Numbered from the stretch's first letter, positions 1 through 8,496 are shown. The stretch is 32,772 nt of DNA from Deltaproteobacteria bacterium (GCA_024277475.1 JAJRVC010000105.1:1-32772); one strand, 5' to 3'. Notes: generated by a model from the letters alone, not told the origin. Translations and numbers: made by a program.

Positions 1-581
1 AAAAAATTCGCCATGCCGATGAACCGTTTGATGACCAGCAGGTTTTCCCCCATGGGAAGCAGCTCGCCGCTCACCTGCCAGCGTTTCCCCTCGGTGTGTA
101 TGATTTCGATAGGGTCTACGGGCAGTACTTCTTCACTCATGGGATCAGGGCGCGCCAGGTCACATACAACTCTTCTTATACGCTCATCACCCAACTCTAC
201 ATAAACACCGGAGACTTCGGCCTTCCGCCTGCGGATTTCAACGGGCTTATTGTCAATATAAAGGACCTCTTTCTTGCCGTCTTCCAGCATTAAAAGAATA
301 ACATGGCCGGCAACATCGATTTGTCCCCGGAAGTCGTCTTCAGCTTTCTCTTGTTCCGTCGGCTCCTCGATCTTGATAACCAGCTCAATGTGAGTAGCCC
401 GTTCCACCACATCCATTAAAGGAAGTACAATGCCCACCATGAGCCAAAAGCAGGCAAAAGCAATCAGCAGACGGCGCACCCAATCCTCCGAACTTGACTT
501 TTTGGTTACGCGCTGTTTGCCGGCTTCCGAATTGAGCGATAACCCTCCGAAACTGTCGATCTTTTTCACCATTATCCTCAT
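1..581 (-). CDS. AEP-type ABC transporter permease, 5' part only (runs off window)
   Basis: An open frame reads from the ATG at 581 (one base after the stop of the ATPase gene) to the window edge, about 193 codons. A second ATG at 572 is also possible. One membrane segment is visible at about residues 34-53 (counting from the 572 start), after a basic N-terminus, as in the first helix of binding-protein-dependent permeases. The frame then carries about 130 hydrophilic residues before reaching an F-I-G-M-A-N-F motif at about 184-190. That motif resembles the F-V-G-L-A-N-Y segment that normally follows helix 1 closely. Position directly after the PhnS/PhnT-like genes identifies it as the inner-membrane channel of that transporter; the core permease domain lies outside the window. 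The large extracytoplasmic insertion is unusual. Family assignment rests mainly on context. Confidence 0.75.
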   Translation of the reverse strand, partial: MRIMVKKIDSFGGLSLNSEAGKQRVTKKSSSEDWVRRLLIAFACFWLMVGIVLPLMDVVERATHIELVIKIEEPTEQEKAEDDFRGQIDVAGHVILLMLEDGKKEVLYIDNKPVEIRRRKAEVSGVYVELGDERIRRVVCDLARPDPMSEEVLPVDPIEIIHTEGKRWQVSGELLPMGENLLVIKRFIGMANF

Positions 582-582
582 A

Positions 583-1710
583 TTAACGCGATCGCCGGGC
601 CTTAAAAAGGAGCAATCTCTCCGGAGGTAAATGTATCGGCAATTCCATTTGGGTGTGAATTTTTAATGTCTCCATCGCCTCCACCTGCAAGTCCATGTCA
701 AGGCGCTGGTCAGTCGCCCCTCCGGCCTGGTGAAGAACCCGAAGGCGTATGGTGTAGAGAGATCCCCTGAACTCAATGCGCTCGACCTTTGTTTTTAAAA
801 TGTTATCGGCAACCGGGGCGTCACGGATGACTCGAATATCTTCCGGTCGAATGGCAACGATCACGGGGCGTCCCTGGTAATTCATCGCCCGGCCGGATTT
901 CGGATGCAGTATGTACTGGCCGAAAAAAATAGAGTCCGGATCGCGTCCCATGCAGTCCGACATAAAGTTCATTTCACCGATAAAGCCCGCTACAAAGGTA
1001 TTCTCCGGAGATATATAGAGCTCATGCGGCGTGGCGTACTGCATCAGTTCCCCCTCGTCGATGACGACAACGCGATCGGCCATGGTCAGCGCCTCTTCCT
1101 GGTCGTGGGTAACCATAACCGTTGTAACCCCCAGGGTCTCTTGTATCCGGCGAATTTCCGACCGCAGGTGCACCCGGACGCGGGCATCCAAGGCTGAAAG
1201 GGGCTCATCAAGTAACAGAAGAGACGGACTCGGAGCCAGTGCCCGCGCCAGGGCTACCCGCTGCTGCTGACCACCGGACAATTGGGCCGGGTACTTGTGG
1301 GCCTGTTCCTCAATACCGACAAGTTCCAGCATCTCCATTGCGCGTTGTTCCCGTTGGGCCGCGGTGAACTGACGTCGATCAATTCCATACTGTACATTGC
1401 CGATGATGTTGATATTTGGAAACAGGGCATAGGACTGGAAAACAATTCCCAGTTTCCGTTTGGCCACCGGTTCACGGGATACGTCACGACCCGCAATCCA
1501 CACCGATCCGGAATTCTGCTCTTCCAGGCCTGCTATAACCCTCAAAAGCGTAGTCTTGCCGCAGCCGCTCGGACCCAGCACCGAAACAAACTCGCCCTGC
1601 TTGATGCCCACGCTGATATTGCTCAAGGCGGTGAACTGGCCAAACATCTTGGTTAGATTGCGAACCTCCAGGAAATACTCGCCATTGTTATTTTCGCTTT
1701 TCCGATCCAT
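583..1710 (-). CDS. phnT: ABC transporter ATP-binding protein, 2-aminoethylphosphonate (PhnT) type
   Basis: This 375-residue protein has all ABC ATPase motifs: Walker A GPSGCGKT at about 46-53, Q-loop FQSYALFP at about 91-98, signature LSGGQQQR at 144-151, Walker B LLLLDEP ending near 170 and the switch histidine in VTHDQEE at about 202. A C-terminal TOBE-like region (about 280-370) follows, as in the PotA/FbpC/PhnT branch. The stretch around R-D-V-S-R-E-P-V is typical of AEP transporter ATPases as I recall them. It lies between the binding-protein gene and the permease gene with one base before the permease ATG, so the genes are clearly co-transcribed. It would power import at the inner membrane. 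A polyamine or iron substrate cannot be excluded from this protein alone. Confidence 0.85.
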   Translation of the reverse strand: MDRKSENNNGEYFLEVRNLTKMFGQFTALSNISVGIKQGEFVSVLGPSGCGKTTLLRVIAGLEEQNSGSVWIAGRDVSREPVAKRKLGIVFQSYALFPNINIIGNVQYGIDRRQFTAAQREQRAMEMLELVGIEEQAHKYPAQLSGGQQQRVALARALAPSPSLLLLDEPLSALDARVRVHLRSEIRRIQETLGVTTVMVTHDQEEALTMADRVVVIDEGELMQYATPHELYISPENTFVAGFIGEMNFMSDCMGRDPDSIFFGQYILHPKSGRAMNYQGRPVIVAIRPEDIRVIRDAPVADNILKTKVERIEFRGSLYTIRLRVLHQAGGATDQRLDMDLQVEAMETLKIHTQMELPIHLPPERLLLFKARRSR

Positions 1711-1725
1711 CTATCTCTCTAAACA

Positions 1726-1756
1726 CCGGCACAACCGGGAAACCGGGTTGTGCCGG
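1726..1756 (-). promoter_or_regulatory. Strong intergenic hairpin between binding-protein and ATPase genes
   Basis: Perfect 11 bp arms CCGGCACAACC (1726-1736) and GGTTGTGCCGG (1746-1756) enclose a 9-base loop in the 71 bp gap between phnS and phnT. No T-run follows on the minus strand, so it is not a classical terminator. Such hairpins after binding-protein genes often stabilise the upstream mRNA or cause partial termination, giving excess binding protein over ATPase and permease. Confidence 0.7.
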
Positions 1757-1781
1757 CGAAATGGATGCTATTAAGCATCGG

Positions 1782-2843
1782 CTACTTCTTTGGTGCACTC
1801 TTGCTGTCGTAACGTTTGGTCCACTCTTTGAGGATGCGCTTGCGGTTATTGGCAGCCCATTCCAGATCGTTATCAATAAGCACGGACATGGGGTCGGAAG
1901 GCCAACCCTCGGGAGCATCGACCTTTATATCGGTAGCCACGATGGGGTATACCTTGGCGTACATGGCCATGGCGTCATCGCTGATGGCCCAGTCGAGGAA
2001 TATCCTGGCCTCCTTTTTGATGCGGGGTTTCTTCATCAAAGCATTCGCCTCCACCTCGTAGCCTGAACCCTCTGCTGGAAAGGCGATCTCGACCGGCTCA
2101 CCTTTGGCGCGCTGCTTGAAGCCACGATAGGCAAATGAAAGGCCAATCGCAAATTCGCCTTTGCCGGCCATTTTGGCCGGTTTAGATCCTGAATGAGTGT
2201 ACATGGCAATGTTTTCGTGCAGCTGGTCCAGATAATCCCAGCCCTTCTTTTCCCCCATGAGCTGAAGGATCGCTGAAACGGTCAGGAATCCGGTGCCGGA
2301 GGAAGCTGGGTTCGGCATAACGATCTGCCCTTTGTACATTGGTTTGATAAGATCGGCATAGGATTTGGGCATGACAAGATTTTTAGCTTTCATCTCAATG
2401 GTGTTGCCCACGATGCCGGTAACATAGGCCTTAATCCCGACCCAGCGAACAGGGTCGTTTTTACCATCCTTCATCCCTTTCCTGACCTTTTCAAGGCCTT
2501 TGGGGTTATACCCTTTGAGCATCCCCAGCTCATTGCAAACGAGGAGGCTTGTGGCCGCCGTACCCCATACCACGTCTGCCTGAATGTTGTCTTTTTCAGC
2601 CAGAAGCTTAGCAGTGACAATACCCGTTGAATCCCGATAAAGGGTAATGTTGATGTCCGGATGGGCCTTCTTGAAGGCCGGCAGGTAAACGGCTAGCTCG
2701 TCGTCTTCCAGGGCCGTGTAGACCAGAAGATCTTTGGCCCACACCCCGCTGAATCCCAAAAATATCATGAGCGCCGTCAAACCAAAAACAACACCCATGA
2801 AATGACCCCGACTTCTCGAATGCAAAATGTTCATCATCATCAT
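1782..2843 (-). CDS. phnS: Periplasmic 2-aminoethylphosphonate-type ABC substrate-binding protein
   Basis: This 353-residue protein has an N-terminal signal peptide: a basic start, then a hydrophobic run to about residue 35 ending G-V-W-A-K. The mature part begins with [19 protein letters not shown] and contains [15 protein letters not shown] and [13 protein letters not shown]. These are hallmarks of the AEP-linked branch of the Fe3+/polyamine binding-protein superfamily. It should capture substrate in the periplasm and deliver it to the permease. The start follows an excellent AAAGGAGG site, and four consecutive ATG codons make the exact start ambiguous by up to three residues. It is the first gene of the transporter operon and is divergent from a LysR gene. 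The substrate is inferred from family resemblance and from the PhnW homologue nearby; taurine or another C2 amino-sulfonate remains possible. Confidence 0.85.
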   Translation of the reverse strand: MMMMNILHSRSRGHFMGVVFGLTALMIFLGFSGVWAKDLLVYTALEDDELAVYLPAFKKAHPDINITLYRDSTGIVTAKLLAEKDNIQADVVWGTAATSLLVCNELGMLKGYNPKGLEKVRKGMKDGKNDPVRWVGIKAYVTGIVGNTIEMKAKNLVMPKSYADLIKPMYKGQIVMPNPASSGTGFLTVSAILQLMGEKKGWDYLDQLHENIAMYTHSGSKPAKMAGKGEFAIGLSFAYRGFKQRAKGEPVEIAFPAEGSGYEVEANALMKKPRIKKEARIFLDWAISDDAMAMYAKVYPIVATDIKVDAPEGWPSDPMSVLIDNDLEWAANNRKRILKEWTKRYDSKSAPKK

Positions 2844-2940
2844 ACTACCTCCTTTTATTGGTTGATAAATTCCACCATGGCTGAAAGACTACATTGTGAC
2901 ATCTTTACTGCCGATTCACTGAAACCGATTCAAAAATTGT

Positions 2941-2969
2941 TTAATAACAAATTTATTAATACATGCCAA
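2941..2969 (-). promoter_or_regulatory. Candidate sigma-70 promoter of the transporter operon
   Basis: On the minus strand TTGGCA (2964-2969) and TATTAA (2941-2946) are separated by exactly 17 bp. Transcription would start near 2935, giving a leader of about 90 bases before phnS. The -10 hexamer and spacing are the same as in the promoter proposed at 9451-9479. Confidence 0.5.
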
Positions 2970-2983
2970 GAAAAAAAGAGGGC

Positions 2984-3002
2984 ATTGCCAAAATAGGACA
3001 AT
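2984..3002. promoter_or_regulatory. Dyad upstream of the phnS promoter, possible LysR-type site
   Basis: Arms ATTGCC (2984-2989) and GACAAT (2997-3002) match as an inverted repeat at five of six positions, with a 7 bp spacer. The centre lies 24 bp upstream of the -35 box, in the -55 to -65 zone where LysR-type activators usually bind. The right arm overlaps a dispersed repeat, so chance is possible. Confidence 0.35.
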
Positions 3003-3115
3003 CTCGTAAAAAGTCAAAATTCTCGAATTTTGATCTAATAACCTATTGAAATTATAATGTGTAAAATTCTGTTTTTGTGGTTTTTGTGCCTTTTTGCGGC
3101 CACATCAAATAGGAT
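2997..3115 (+). repeat. Dispersed intergenic repeat, copy 1
   Basis: The first 25 bp (2997-3021) match 18986-19010 with a single mismatch. The block 3057-3115, centred on TTTTTGTGCCTTTTTGC and GCCACATCA, matches 19014-19074 in the same orientation with few changes. Copy 1 has extra sequence between the two blocks, including the palindrome at 3014-3033. It has no coding potential and is a diverged family of intergenic repeats. Confidence 0.75.
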
Positions 3116-3321
3116 CGGGTGACGTTTTTTTTAGCCCGGCAAAGATCCAAAGCACGCCACGGCAAATCTTGTTTTAGACACGCATAAATTTCCATACTTG
3201 CCACCTTTCCTTTAAATTTACATTAGAAATTCAAATACTTTCGTTAAATAGTCCTTGTACAGAGACGTGATTTAAGATTATATATAGGCCCTTAGAAATT
3301 ATTTTTGTGTATTTTGTGGTA

Positions 3322-3347
3322 AAAAAAGGCTTCGTGGATGGGCACTA
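3322..3347 (+). repeat. 26 bp repeat, inverted relative to 18500-18525
   Basis: The 26 bases from AAAAAAGGCTTCGTGG through GGGCACTA are the exact reverse complement of 18500-18525, over 15 kb away. Both copies sit at gene borders beside the dispersed repeat listed separately. A perfect match this long is not expected by chance. Confidence 0.85.
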
Positions 3348-3371
3348 CCCAAATAAAATCGGGTTAGATTC

Positions 3372-4277
3372 ATGAATTTAAATCAACTAAAAATTTTTTA
3401 TATGGCCGCTAAACGTGGAAACCTGAGCAAAGCTGCTGATGATCTCTTCATCACCCAGCCGGCGATTACCAAGGGAATTCAACGAATTCAGGATTATTAC
3501 GACATCAGGCTGGTGGAGCGTTTCGGGAAAAAAATGGTTTTGACGGATGCCGGTGAGGTGCTTTTCAAAATTGCCGGAAAGATATTCGAGCTGGAAAAAC
3601 AGGCCGAAGAAAGTATCCGCGAATTCAAACAGCGTAAAAAAGGACGGATTCGCATTCAAGCCAGTGAAAGTTTCGGCGCATATTACCTTCCGTCCATTAT
3701 GAACCCTTTCAGCAAAGCACATCCATTGATCAAAATTTCGGTGCATATCCTCCCAACCGAGCATGTGGTAAAAAATGTTGCCGATTTAGAGTGCGACATC
3801 GGCTTTATCTCTTATCCAATCGAACAGGAAAAGGTACTCATCCGCGAGATACTCGAAGATCAGCTTGTTTTCATTTTACCGCCTGATCACCCCATCTGCC
3901 GGCGCAAACGCTTTAAACCTCAGAATCTGGAAGGTATGCCGATAATTGTTCATGAAAAAAACTCGACACCGCATCGGGTTCTCCATGAATTTATCGAAAA
4001 AAATGAAATAACCGTAACCCTATCTTTAGAGCTCTCGAGCAATAGGGCTATTAAACGGGCCGTTGAAAGCGGTTTGGGAATTGCTTTGATAAGTCGAAAG
4101 ATTGCCGATGAAGAAATTAAAACAGGTAGATTGGCGGCTATTCCTTTACCGGACCCGTCGATAAAGAGAAAATTTTACCTGGTTCATCACAAGGAAAAAT
4201 ACATGTCCGACACGCTTCAAAACTTAATCGCCCAAGTTGATCAATGGGCAAGCGGCTATTCCAGGCGGATATCCTGA
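3372..4277 (+). CDS. LysR family transcriptional regulator
   Basis: This is a 301-residue protein of normal LysR length. The winged helix-turn-helix occupies residues 1-60 (MNLNQLKIFYMAAKRGNLSK, then a TQPAITKGIQ recognition helix). A linker helix and a two-lobed effector-binding domain (about 90-295, beginning RIRIQASESFGAYYLP) follow. It sits between the AEP-type transporter operon, from which it diverges, and the PhnW/aldehyde dehydrogenase operon, which converges on it. It is therefore the obvious candidate regulator of both. The effector may be the imported substrate or an aldehyde/acyl intermediate (inference). No strong ribosome binding site precedes the ATG, which suggests low expression. 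Confidence 0.92.
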   Translation: MNLNQLKIFYMAAKRGNLSKAADDLFITQPAITKGIQRIQDYYDIRLVERFGKKMVLTDAGEVLFKIAGKIFELEKQAEESIREFKQRKKGRIRIQASESFGAYYLPSIMNPFSKAHPLIKISVHILPTEHVVKNVADLECDIGFISYPIEQEKVLIREILEDQLVFILPPDHPICRRKRFKPQNLEGMPIIVHEKNSTPHRVLHEFIEKNEITVTLSLELSSNRAIKRAVESGLGIALISRKIADEEIKTGRLAAIPLPDPSIKRKFYLVHHKEKYMSDTLQNLIAQVDQWASGYSRRIS

Positions 4278-4644
4278 CCCGGTATCCCTCCGGCGCAGAT
4301 ATGACACACAGGAGACCCGATTCCCCGGGTGGTTTTGCTTTATTTGCCGAATCCGGATAGTCCAAAATTTTCGACGTGGAGACCAGCTATTTTCAAACAC
4401 TTAAAAGTATCTCTTTAAAAAAGAGATGGCGAGGGGCGAATTTCTCAGGAAAACCCACCGGTCGCCATTTCGAACTTAGTTCGCTTCGCTCACAATTGGA
4501 ACAATGAAATATTCCATCATTCCACGCGGCTTATAAAGAAGATAGCCGTAAAAAATACTTTTATTTCAATGAATTGTAGAAATTTCGAAACGCTAAATTA
4601 TGTAGGGAGGGGTACGGTATCATGCCTTCAAGCCCGGCCTAAAA
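4278..4644. other. 367 bp convergent gap with stem-loops and repeat motif
   Basis: No gene is seen between the convergent lysR and aldehyde dehydrogenase genes. A perfect 8 bp stem (ATCTCTTT / AAAGAGAT, 4409-4427) could act as a weak bidirectional terminator, although only a short T-run follows on the minus strand. A second inverted repeat pairs ATGGCGA near 4425 with TCGCCAT about 35 bp further on. A 15 bp motif TATTCCATCATTCCA at 4510-4524 recurs inverted at 11874-11888 and, with one change, at 11942-11956. Confidence 0.55.
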
Positions 4645-6033
4645 CTAATCCCGGCCCCATTTCTTCAGATAATCTCCAAAAAGCTCTTCCTCCGAAGGGA
4701 TGTACTCCTCCTTGGGAATTGATAACAGGGTATAGTTGAGAAAGTTTTCCCAGTTTACGTTGCCACTGAAGATGTTGCCGGCCCAGGTGCCGCAGCCCAG
4801 CGTATCCGTGGTGGGCAGACCGGTGGTCCATCCGCCGCTGTTGGCATGGGCGTGAGGCATATTGCAGACAATTCGCCCCACATTGGCCCGCAGGGCGAGT
4901 TTAACCCGCCGCTCATCATTTTCCGTGTGTATGGATGTGGAATGACCCTCGCCGGAAAACTTGAGGATTTTCTCCAAACGGTCCAACATTTCGTCGAAAT
5001 CGGCCCATTTCCAGACGGTGAGCACAGGCGATATTTTTTCACCTGAAAAACGGTCTTCAGGACCTATCTTTTCTCCGATTACCATCAGGAACCGGGTGCC
5101 TTCAGGAACCGCCAACCCCGCGTTTTCAGCAATAAATGCAACCGGTCTGGCCACGATGTCGCGGTTCAAATGGGTTCCGTCCGGCCACATATATCTTCTC
5201 AATTTTTCCCGCTCATCCGTACTGCACAAATATCCGCCTTCGGATTTTAGCGCCTCAACCATGTCATCGAAGATGCTTTCATAGAGTGCCACCGCGTTTT
5301 CGGACGAACAGGATGCTGAATTATTGGCGGTCTTAGAAAGGCGGATTTTATGAGCGGCAGCAGCCAAATCAACCGTATCGTCCACAATGGATACTACATT
5401 ACCGGCCCCGACTGTTTGCGCCGGCTTGCCGGCCGCGTATACAACTTTCACCAGCGCGGCCCCGCCCGTGGCTACGGCATAGTCGCAGTTGGCCATCAGT
5501 TCAGCGGTTTTGGCGTGGCTGGTCTTTTGAACGCACTGTACCAGGTCCACCGGTGCCCCTATTTTTTCAAGCGCCCTGCGCACGTGCTGAACCGTTTCAT
5601 AGGACGTCTTTTGTGTTCGAGGATGGGGCGAGACGATCTGAGCGTTTCTTGTCTTCAATGTGCTCAGGGCCAGGCAGCAGATGGTGGACTCCGGGTTGGT
5701 ACAAGGTACGACATTGGCAATCACCCCGATTGGTTTGGCGTATTTGCGGATACCCAGGGTCTTGTCCTCTTCGATCAGACCGCAGGTTTTGGCATTTCGC
5801 ATATCCCAAAGTGTACCCAGAGTCTTATTCTTAATCTTATTCACCTTATCTTCAGCATTGCCGATATTGGATTCATCCACGGCCATATGCCCCAACTTAT
5901 GACGAACGTCTTCTTTTAAAAGCTCCCAGGCCACGGCCTGGACCATCTCGTCGACTTTCTCCTGGGGCCAGTATTCAACTTCACGAAACGCTTTTTCAGC
6001 TTTAACGTACATTTCTTTAATATTGTCTTCCAT
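4645..6033 (-). CDS. CoA-acylating aldehyde dehydrogenase, sulfoacetaldehyde dehydrogenase (SauS)-like
   Basis: This 462-residue protein belongs to the acylating branch of the aldehyde dehydrogenase superfamily (EutE/AdhE-N/SauS). It has the N-P-E-S-T segment at about 113-117, an ATGGAA dinucleotide-site stretch at about 188-193 and the active-site cysteine at about 242 in SASCSSENA, equivalent to C-A-S-E in AdhE. The length fits SauS. The expected reaction is aldehyde + CoA + NAD(P)+ to acyl-CoA. It is the last gene of the operon, after the PhnW-type transaminase that would supply the aldehyde. Phosphonoacetaldehyde (if AEP is the substrate) or sulfoacetaldehyde (if taurine) would give phosphonoacetyl-CoA or sulfoacetyl-CoA. 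The usual non-acylating PhnY is a different branch. Family is secure; substrate is inferred. Confidence 0.85.
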   Translation of the reverse strand: MEDNIKEMYVKAEKAFREVEYWPQEKVDEMVQAVAWELLKEDVRHKLGHMAVDESNIGNAEDKVNKIKNKTLGTLWDMRNAKTCGLIEEDKTLGIRKYAKPIGVIANVVPCTNPESTICCLALSTLKTRNAQIVSPHPRTQKTSYETVQHVRRALEKIGAPVDLVQCVQKTSHAKTAELMANCDYAVATGGAALVKVVYAAGKPAQTVGAGNVVSIVDDTVDLAAAAHKIRLSKTANNSASCSSENAVALYESIFDDMVEALKSEGGYLCSTDEREKLRRYMWPDGTHLNRDIVARPVAFIAENAGLAVPEGTRFLMVIGEKIGPEDRFSGEKISPVLTVWKWADFDEMLDRLEKILKFSGEGHSTSIHTENDERRVKLALRANVGRIVCNMPHAHANSGGWTTGLPTTDTLGCGTWAGNIFSGNVNWENFLNYTLLSIPKEEYIPSEEELFGDYLKKWGRD

Positions 6034-6116
6034 GATTTTCCGTCGACCTCCATTTTTAGTTTAATCATTGAATGGTTGATTGGTTAAAAGGGTATTTATC
6101 CCAATTTGATTGGAGT

Positions 6117-7253
6117 CTAAGCTTTTATCGGCAAAGTGAATCCCATCTCCCGGAATGCTTCTTTGGCTACCACAAAAAAATCTTCAATATCCTTGTAAGT
6201 GATCCGGCCCAGGTTACACAACCTGAAGGTAGCCAGGCCGAACATTTTTCCCGGGTAAATAGTAAAGCCCCGTTCGTAGCAATAGTCATGCAGACTTGCA
6301 AAATCGAATCGATTATCTTCGGGCGCCTTGACGGTGACCACCAGGTGCCCTTGAATCTCTTTATCAATAACAGTCCCCAGGCCGATTTCTGCCAGGCCCC
6401 GATGAATGGCTTCCCAGCATTTTGTCAAACGTTCCCAGCGGGCCTGCTCACCTTCTTGCCAGTATTCCTTGAGGGCTTGCTGAAGCGCATATAGGGTCTG
6501 AACCGGCGGGGTAAAGTGCATCTCCCCGACCCGTTCAAAAAAATCATACTGCATGTACAGGTTGCAATAATAGGAACGCGTTGGATAGCCTTTCGATTTT
6601 TTAATTTCAGCGATCTTGCCGACGGTCCAGGAAGCGCCTGTCATGGCTGCAAGCCCCTTTTGAGCCGAAGACATCAGAAAATCGATGTTCTGTTCTTCAA
6701 TGTCGATGGGAATCAGGCCATAGGTAGATATGGTGTCCACGACAAAAATACAGCCGTTGTCATGGGATAGCCGGCCTATTTCTTTGATCGGATTTAAAAC
6801 ACCGGTCCCGGTTTCATGGTGAACCGTAGCCACAACCGCAATGTCTTTATCTTTTTCCAAAGTCTTTTGAACAACGTTAAGATCAGGCCGGCCGGTGGTA
6901 GGAAATTCAATGTTGACGCAGGGGATATGGTAATAGCGAGCGATCTCCACAACCCTTGATGAATAGGCGCCGTTATTGACGACGCAGATTTTTTTACCTT
7001 CCGGTACAAGCGAGTTAACACAAACATCCTGAATGATCGTCCCTGACCCGGTGAAGATGACAGCGGTATATTTATCCGGATCACCGTGTACTACTTTGAC
7101 CAGATCTTTTCTCACATCCGTCATAACATCGACAAACTCCTGCTCTCGGGGACATACATCCGGAACAACCTGCGCATATTTAACGGCATCGCTGGTGGTT
7201 GCCGGACCCGGGTTCAGCAAAACATTTCTTTTTACAGGTTTGGCCACCTTCAA
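6117..7253 (-). CDS. phnW: PhnW-type 2-aminoethylphosphonate:pyruvate transaminase
   Basis: This is a PLP-dependent fold-type I class V aminotransferase of about 378 residues, the usual PhnW length. Shared with enterobacterial PhnW are RNVLLNPGPATTS near the N-terminus, FTGSGT, NNGAYSSRVVE, HETGTGVLNPI, the PLP lysine in SSAQKG, FTPPVQTLYALQQALKE, and YPGK plus FRLCNLGRI near the C-terminus. It would move the amino group of AEP to pyruvate, giving phosphonoacetaldehyde and alanine. A TTG start at 7253 is chosen because AAAAGGGAG lies six bases upstream of it; the frame extends to a GTG at 7286 that lacks such a site. It is third in the operon, 163 bp after the second citrate-synthase-like gene. 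A taurine-type amine is an alternative substrate. Confidence 0.85.
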   Translation of the reverse strand: MKVAKPVKRNVLLNPGPATTSDAVKYAQVVPDVCPREQEFVDVMTDVRKDLVKVVHGDPDKYTAVIFTGSGTIIQDVCVNSLVPEGKKICVVNNGAYSSRVVEIARYYHIPCVNIEFPTTGRPDLNVVQKTLEKDKDIAVVATVHHETGTGVLNPIKEIGRLSHDNGCIFVVDTISTYGLIPIDIEEQNIDFLMSSAQKGLAAMTGASWTVGKIAEIKKSKGYPTRSYYCNLYMQYDFFERVGEMHFTPPVQTLYALQQALKEYWQEGEQARWERLTKCWEAIHRGLAEIGLGTVIDKEIQGHLVVTVKAPEDNRFDFASLHDYCYERGFTIYPGKMFGLATFRLCNLGRITYKDIEDFFVVAKEAFREMGFTLPIKA

Positions 7254-7416
7254 TTTTTTCTCCCTTTTGTAGTAGTTAGCCGGCACATTCTATCGGATGT
7301 GCTTACGGTTGATGTCTGGGGTTTGGGCAGAGCATCGCCGAACCCGCTGTTGAAAGCATCACATCCTAGCGTTGCAACATGGGGTGCAGTCGACTGCAGC
7401 AGCAGGACGCCAGATT

Positions 7417-8496
7417 CTATAGTTTTCCGACCTTCCTGATTCCCGACTTCCTGCTAGGATCCTCAATCTCCTCAACGATGCTGAATCCGCTGCCACTAAG
7501 ATTTTTCATATTTTCAAAACGCTGTTTCCATTCATCTGGGGTTTTGCAAATCGCCGGTTTGGCAACTTTTTCCCGATCAGCTAAAGGTGGCACCGGCCGT
7601 TCTTCCGGACCGTCATAATCTTCTTCAGGCGTCAATTCCTGCCCCAGCCGGTTTGATTCTTCCCTTTCAACTTCTTCAATGTAATGGGCACCGGCGGCAA
7701 AAGAACGGGTGACTGCAAGAATCGCCCAGGTGGCCTCAGGGGTGAACCCCAGATCCATCATGGTGGCTCCCGTGGCACCGAGCATATCCAGATCCACCGG
7801 CTCGTCGAATGCCTCCTGGGCCGCTTTGACGACTTCCTTTGTCAAGGCGATATATTCTCCGGCTATCCCAAGTTTTTCCGCACGGGCCAACATGCGTTTT
7901 GCCGCAGGATCTTTGAGCATGAGACCCGAAACACCCAACGCTTCATCATTGAGATTCTCCTCGACGAGAAGCGCAGCTGCCGCCTGAAGGGAAAGGTCCT
8001 CCTCTTTTATCTTTGTCAAATAGTTTTCGAGTCTGTTCCCAAAAGCGGAAAAGGCCCCGTAAGCATGACCGAAGGCCATGATCGACGCACCACAGGCCTG
8101 GGTTAAAAAAGTTTTGGATTTGGCCACGATCCTGGATATGGCTGCCGGAGCAGACAGCCCGTCCTCGAGTGTCAGGATCATGATGTAATTGAGCATTTTT
8201 TCCTCTTCAAGGGTCGGTATTCGCGCCTGATAATCCACAAAAAGGACTTCAATGACCCCGTAGCCTTCTTCCATCAGCTCTGTTGTATCATATCCCCTGG
8301 TAACAATCCGGTGCACGTTCTTGTACGCGACTTCGGACACCCACTGGAACGGCGCTCTTTTCGTATCCCTCGGCATCGTGCCGTATTCTCTGTCATAATA
8401 GTCAAAAGGATTCTTCGGGCTGCCCAGATTTCCGATTGCCCGCTCCCTTTTTGCTTTATTCAATGCATTTGTCTTTTCTTTATCTAAATAACCCAT
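7417..8496 (-). CDS. Citrate synthase / citryl-CoA lyase-fold protein, divergent paralogue A
   Basis: This 359-residue protein shows the small-domain and CoA-site pattern of the citrate synthase superfamily: RGYDTTELMEEGYG (about 67-80), FGHAYGAF (142-149), and the helix pair ATGATMMDLGFTPEATWAIL (about 241-260). Two canonical sites seem lost. The G-x-G-H motif is GVSGLMLKDP (188-197), and the Asp of the N-I-D-G / N-V-D motif is Leu at about 239. It has an extra N-terminal ~45 residues and a charged tail (about 285-359) containing Y-D-G-P-E-E-R, which resembles Y-V-G-P-E-D-R in its partner. It starts 13 bp inside the upstream paralogue with a GGAG site, so the two are translationally coupled and probably form a hetero-oligomer. 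Reaction unknown; it may act on the acyl-CoA made by the downstream dehydrogenase. Confidence 0.8.
   Translation of the reverse strand: MGYLDKEKTNALNKAKRERAIGNLGSPKNPFDYYDREYGTMPRDTKRAPFQWVSEVAYKNVHRIVTRGYDTTELMEEGYGVIEVLFVDYQARIPTLEEEKMLNYIMILTLEDGLSAPAAISRIVAKSKTFLTQACGASIMAFGHAYGAFSAFGNRLENYLTKIKEEDLSLQAAAALLVEENLNDEALGVSGLMLKDPAAKRMLARAEKLGIAGEYIALTKEVVKAAQEAFDEPVDLDMLGATGATMMDLGFTPEATWAILAVTRSFAAGAHYIEEVEREESNRLGQELTPEEDYDGPEERPVPPLADREKVAKPAICKTPDEWKQRFENMKNLSGSGFSIVEEIEDPSRKSGIRKVGKL

Larger units (their letters stand above)
2844..3371. other. 528 bp divergent intergenic region (phnS / lysR)
   Basis: No gene is seen. The stretch holds the candidate phnS promoter, a dyad upstream of it, a perfect 9 bp-armed palindrome (TCAAAATTC / GAATTTTGA, 3014-3033), one copy of a dispersed repeat (2997-3115) and a 26 bp repeat (3322-3347) just before the LysR start. 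A weak possible plus-strand promoter for the LysR gene is TTGTAC at 3255-3260 with TATATA near 3279-3286. Confidence 0.7.

Noticed and set aside
2830..2843. Run of CAT triplets as a functional repeat
   Set aside because: It is simply four consecutive ATG codons at the start of the binding-protein gene on the minus strand.
4409..4427. Strong rho-independent terminator
   Set aside because: The 8 bp stem is perfect but AT-rich and is followed by no T-run on the plus strand and only a short one on the minus strand.
5350..5919. 189-codon plus-strand open frame
   Set aside because: It lies fully antisense inside the well-supported aldehyde dehydrogenase gene and shows no family features.
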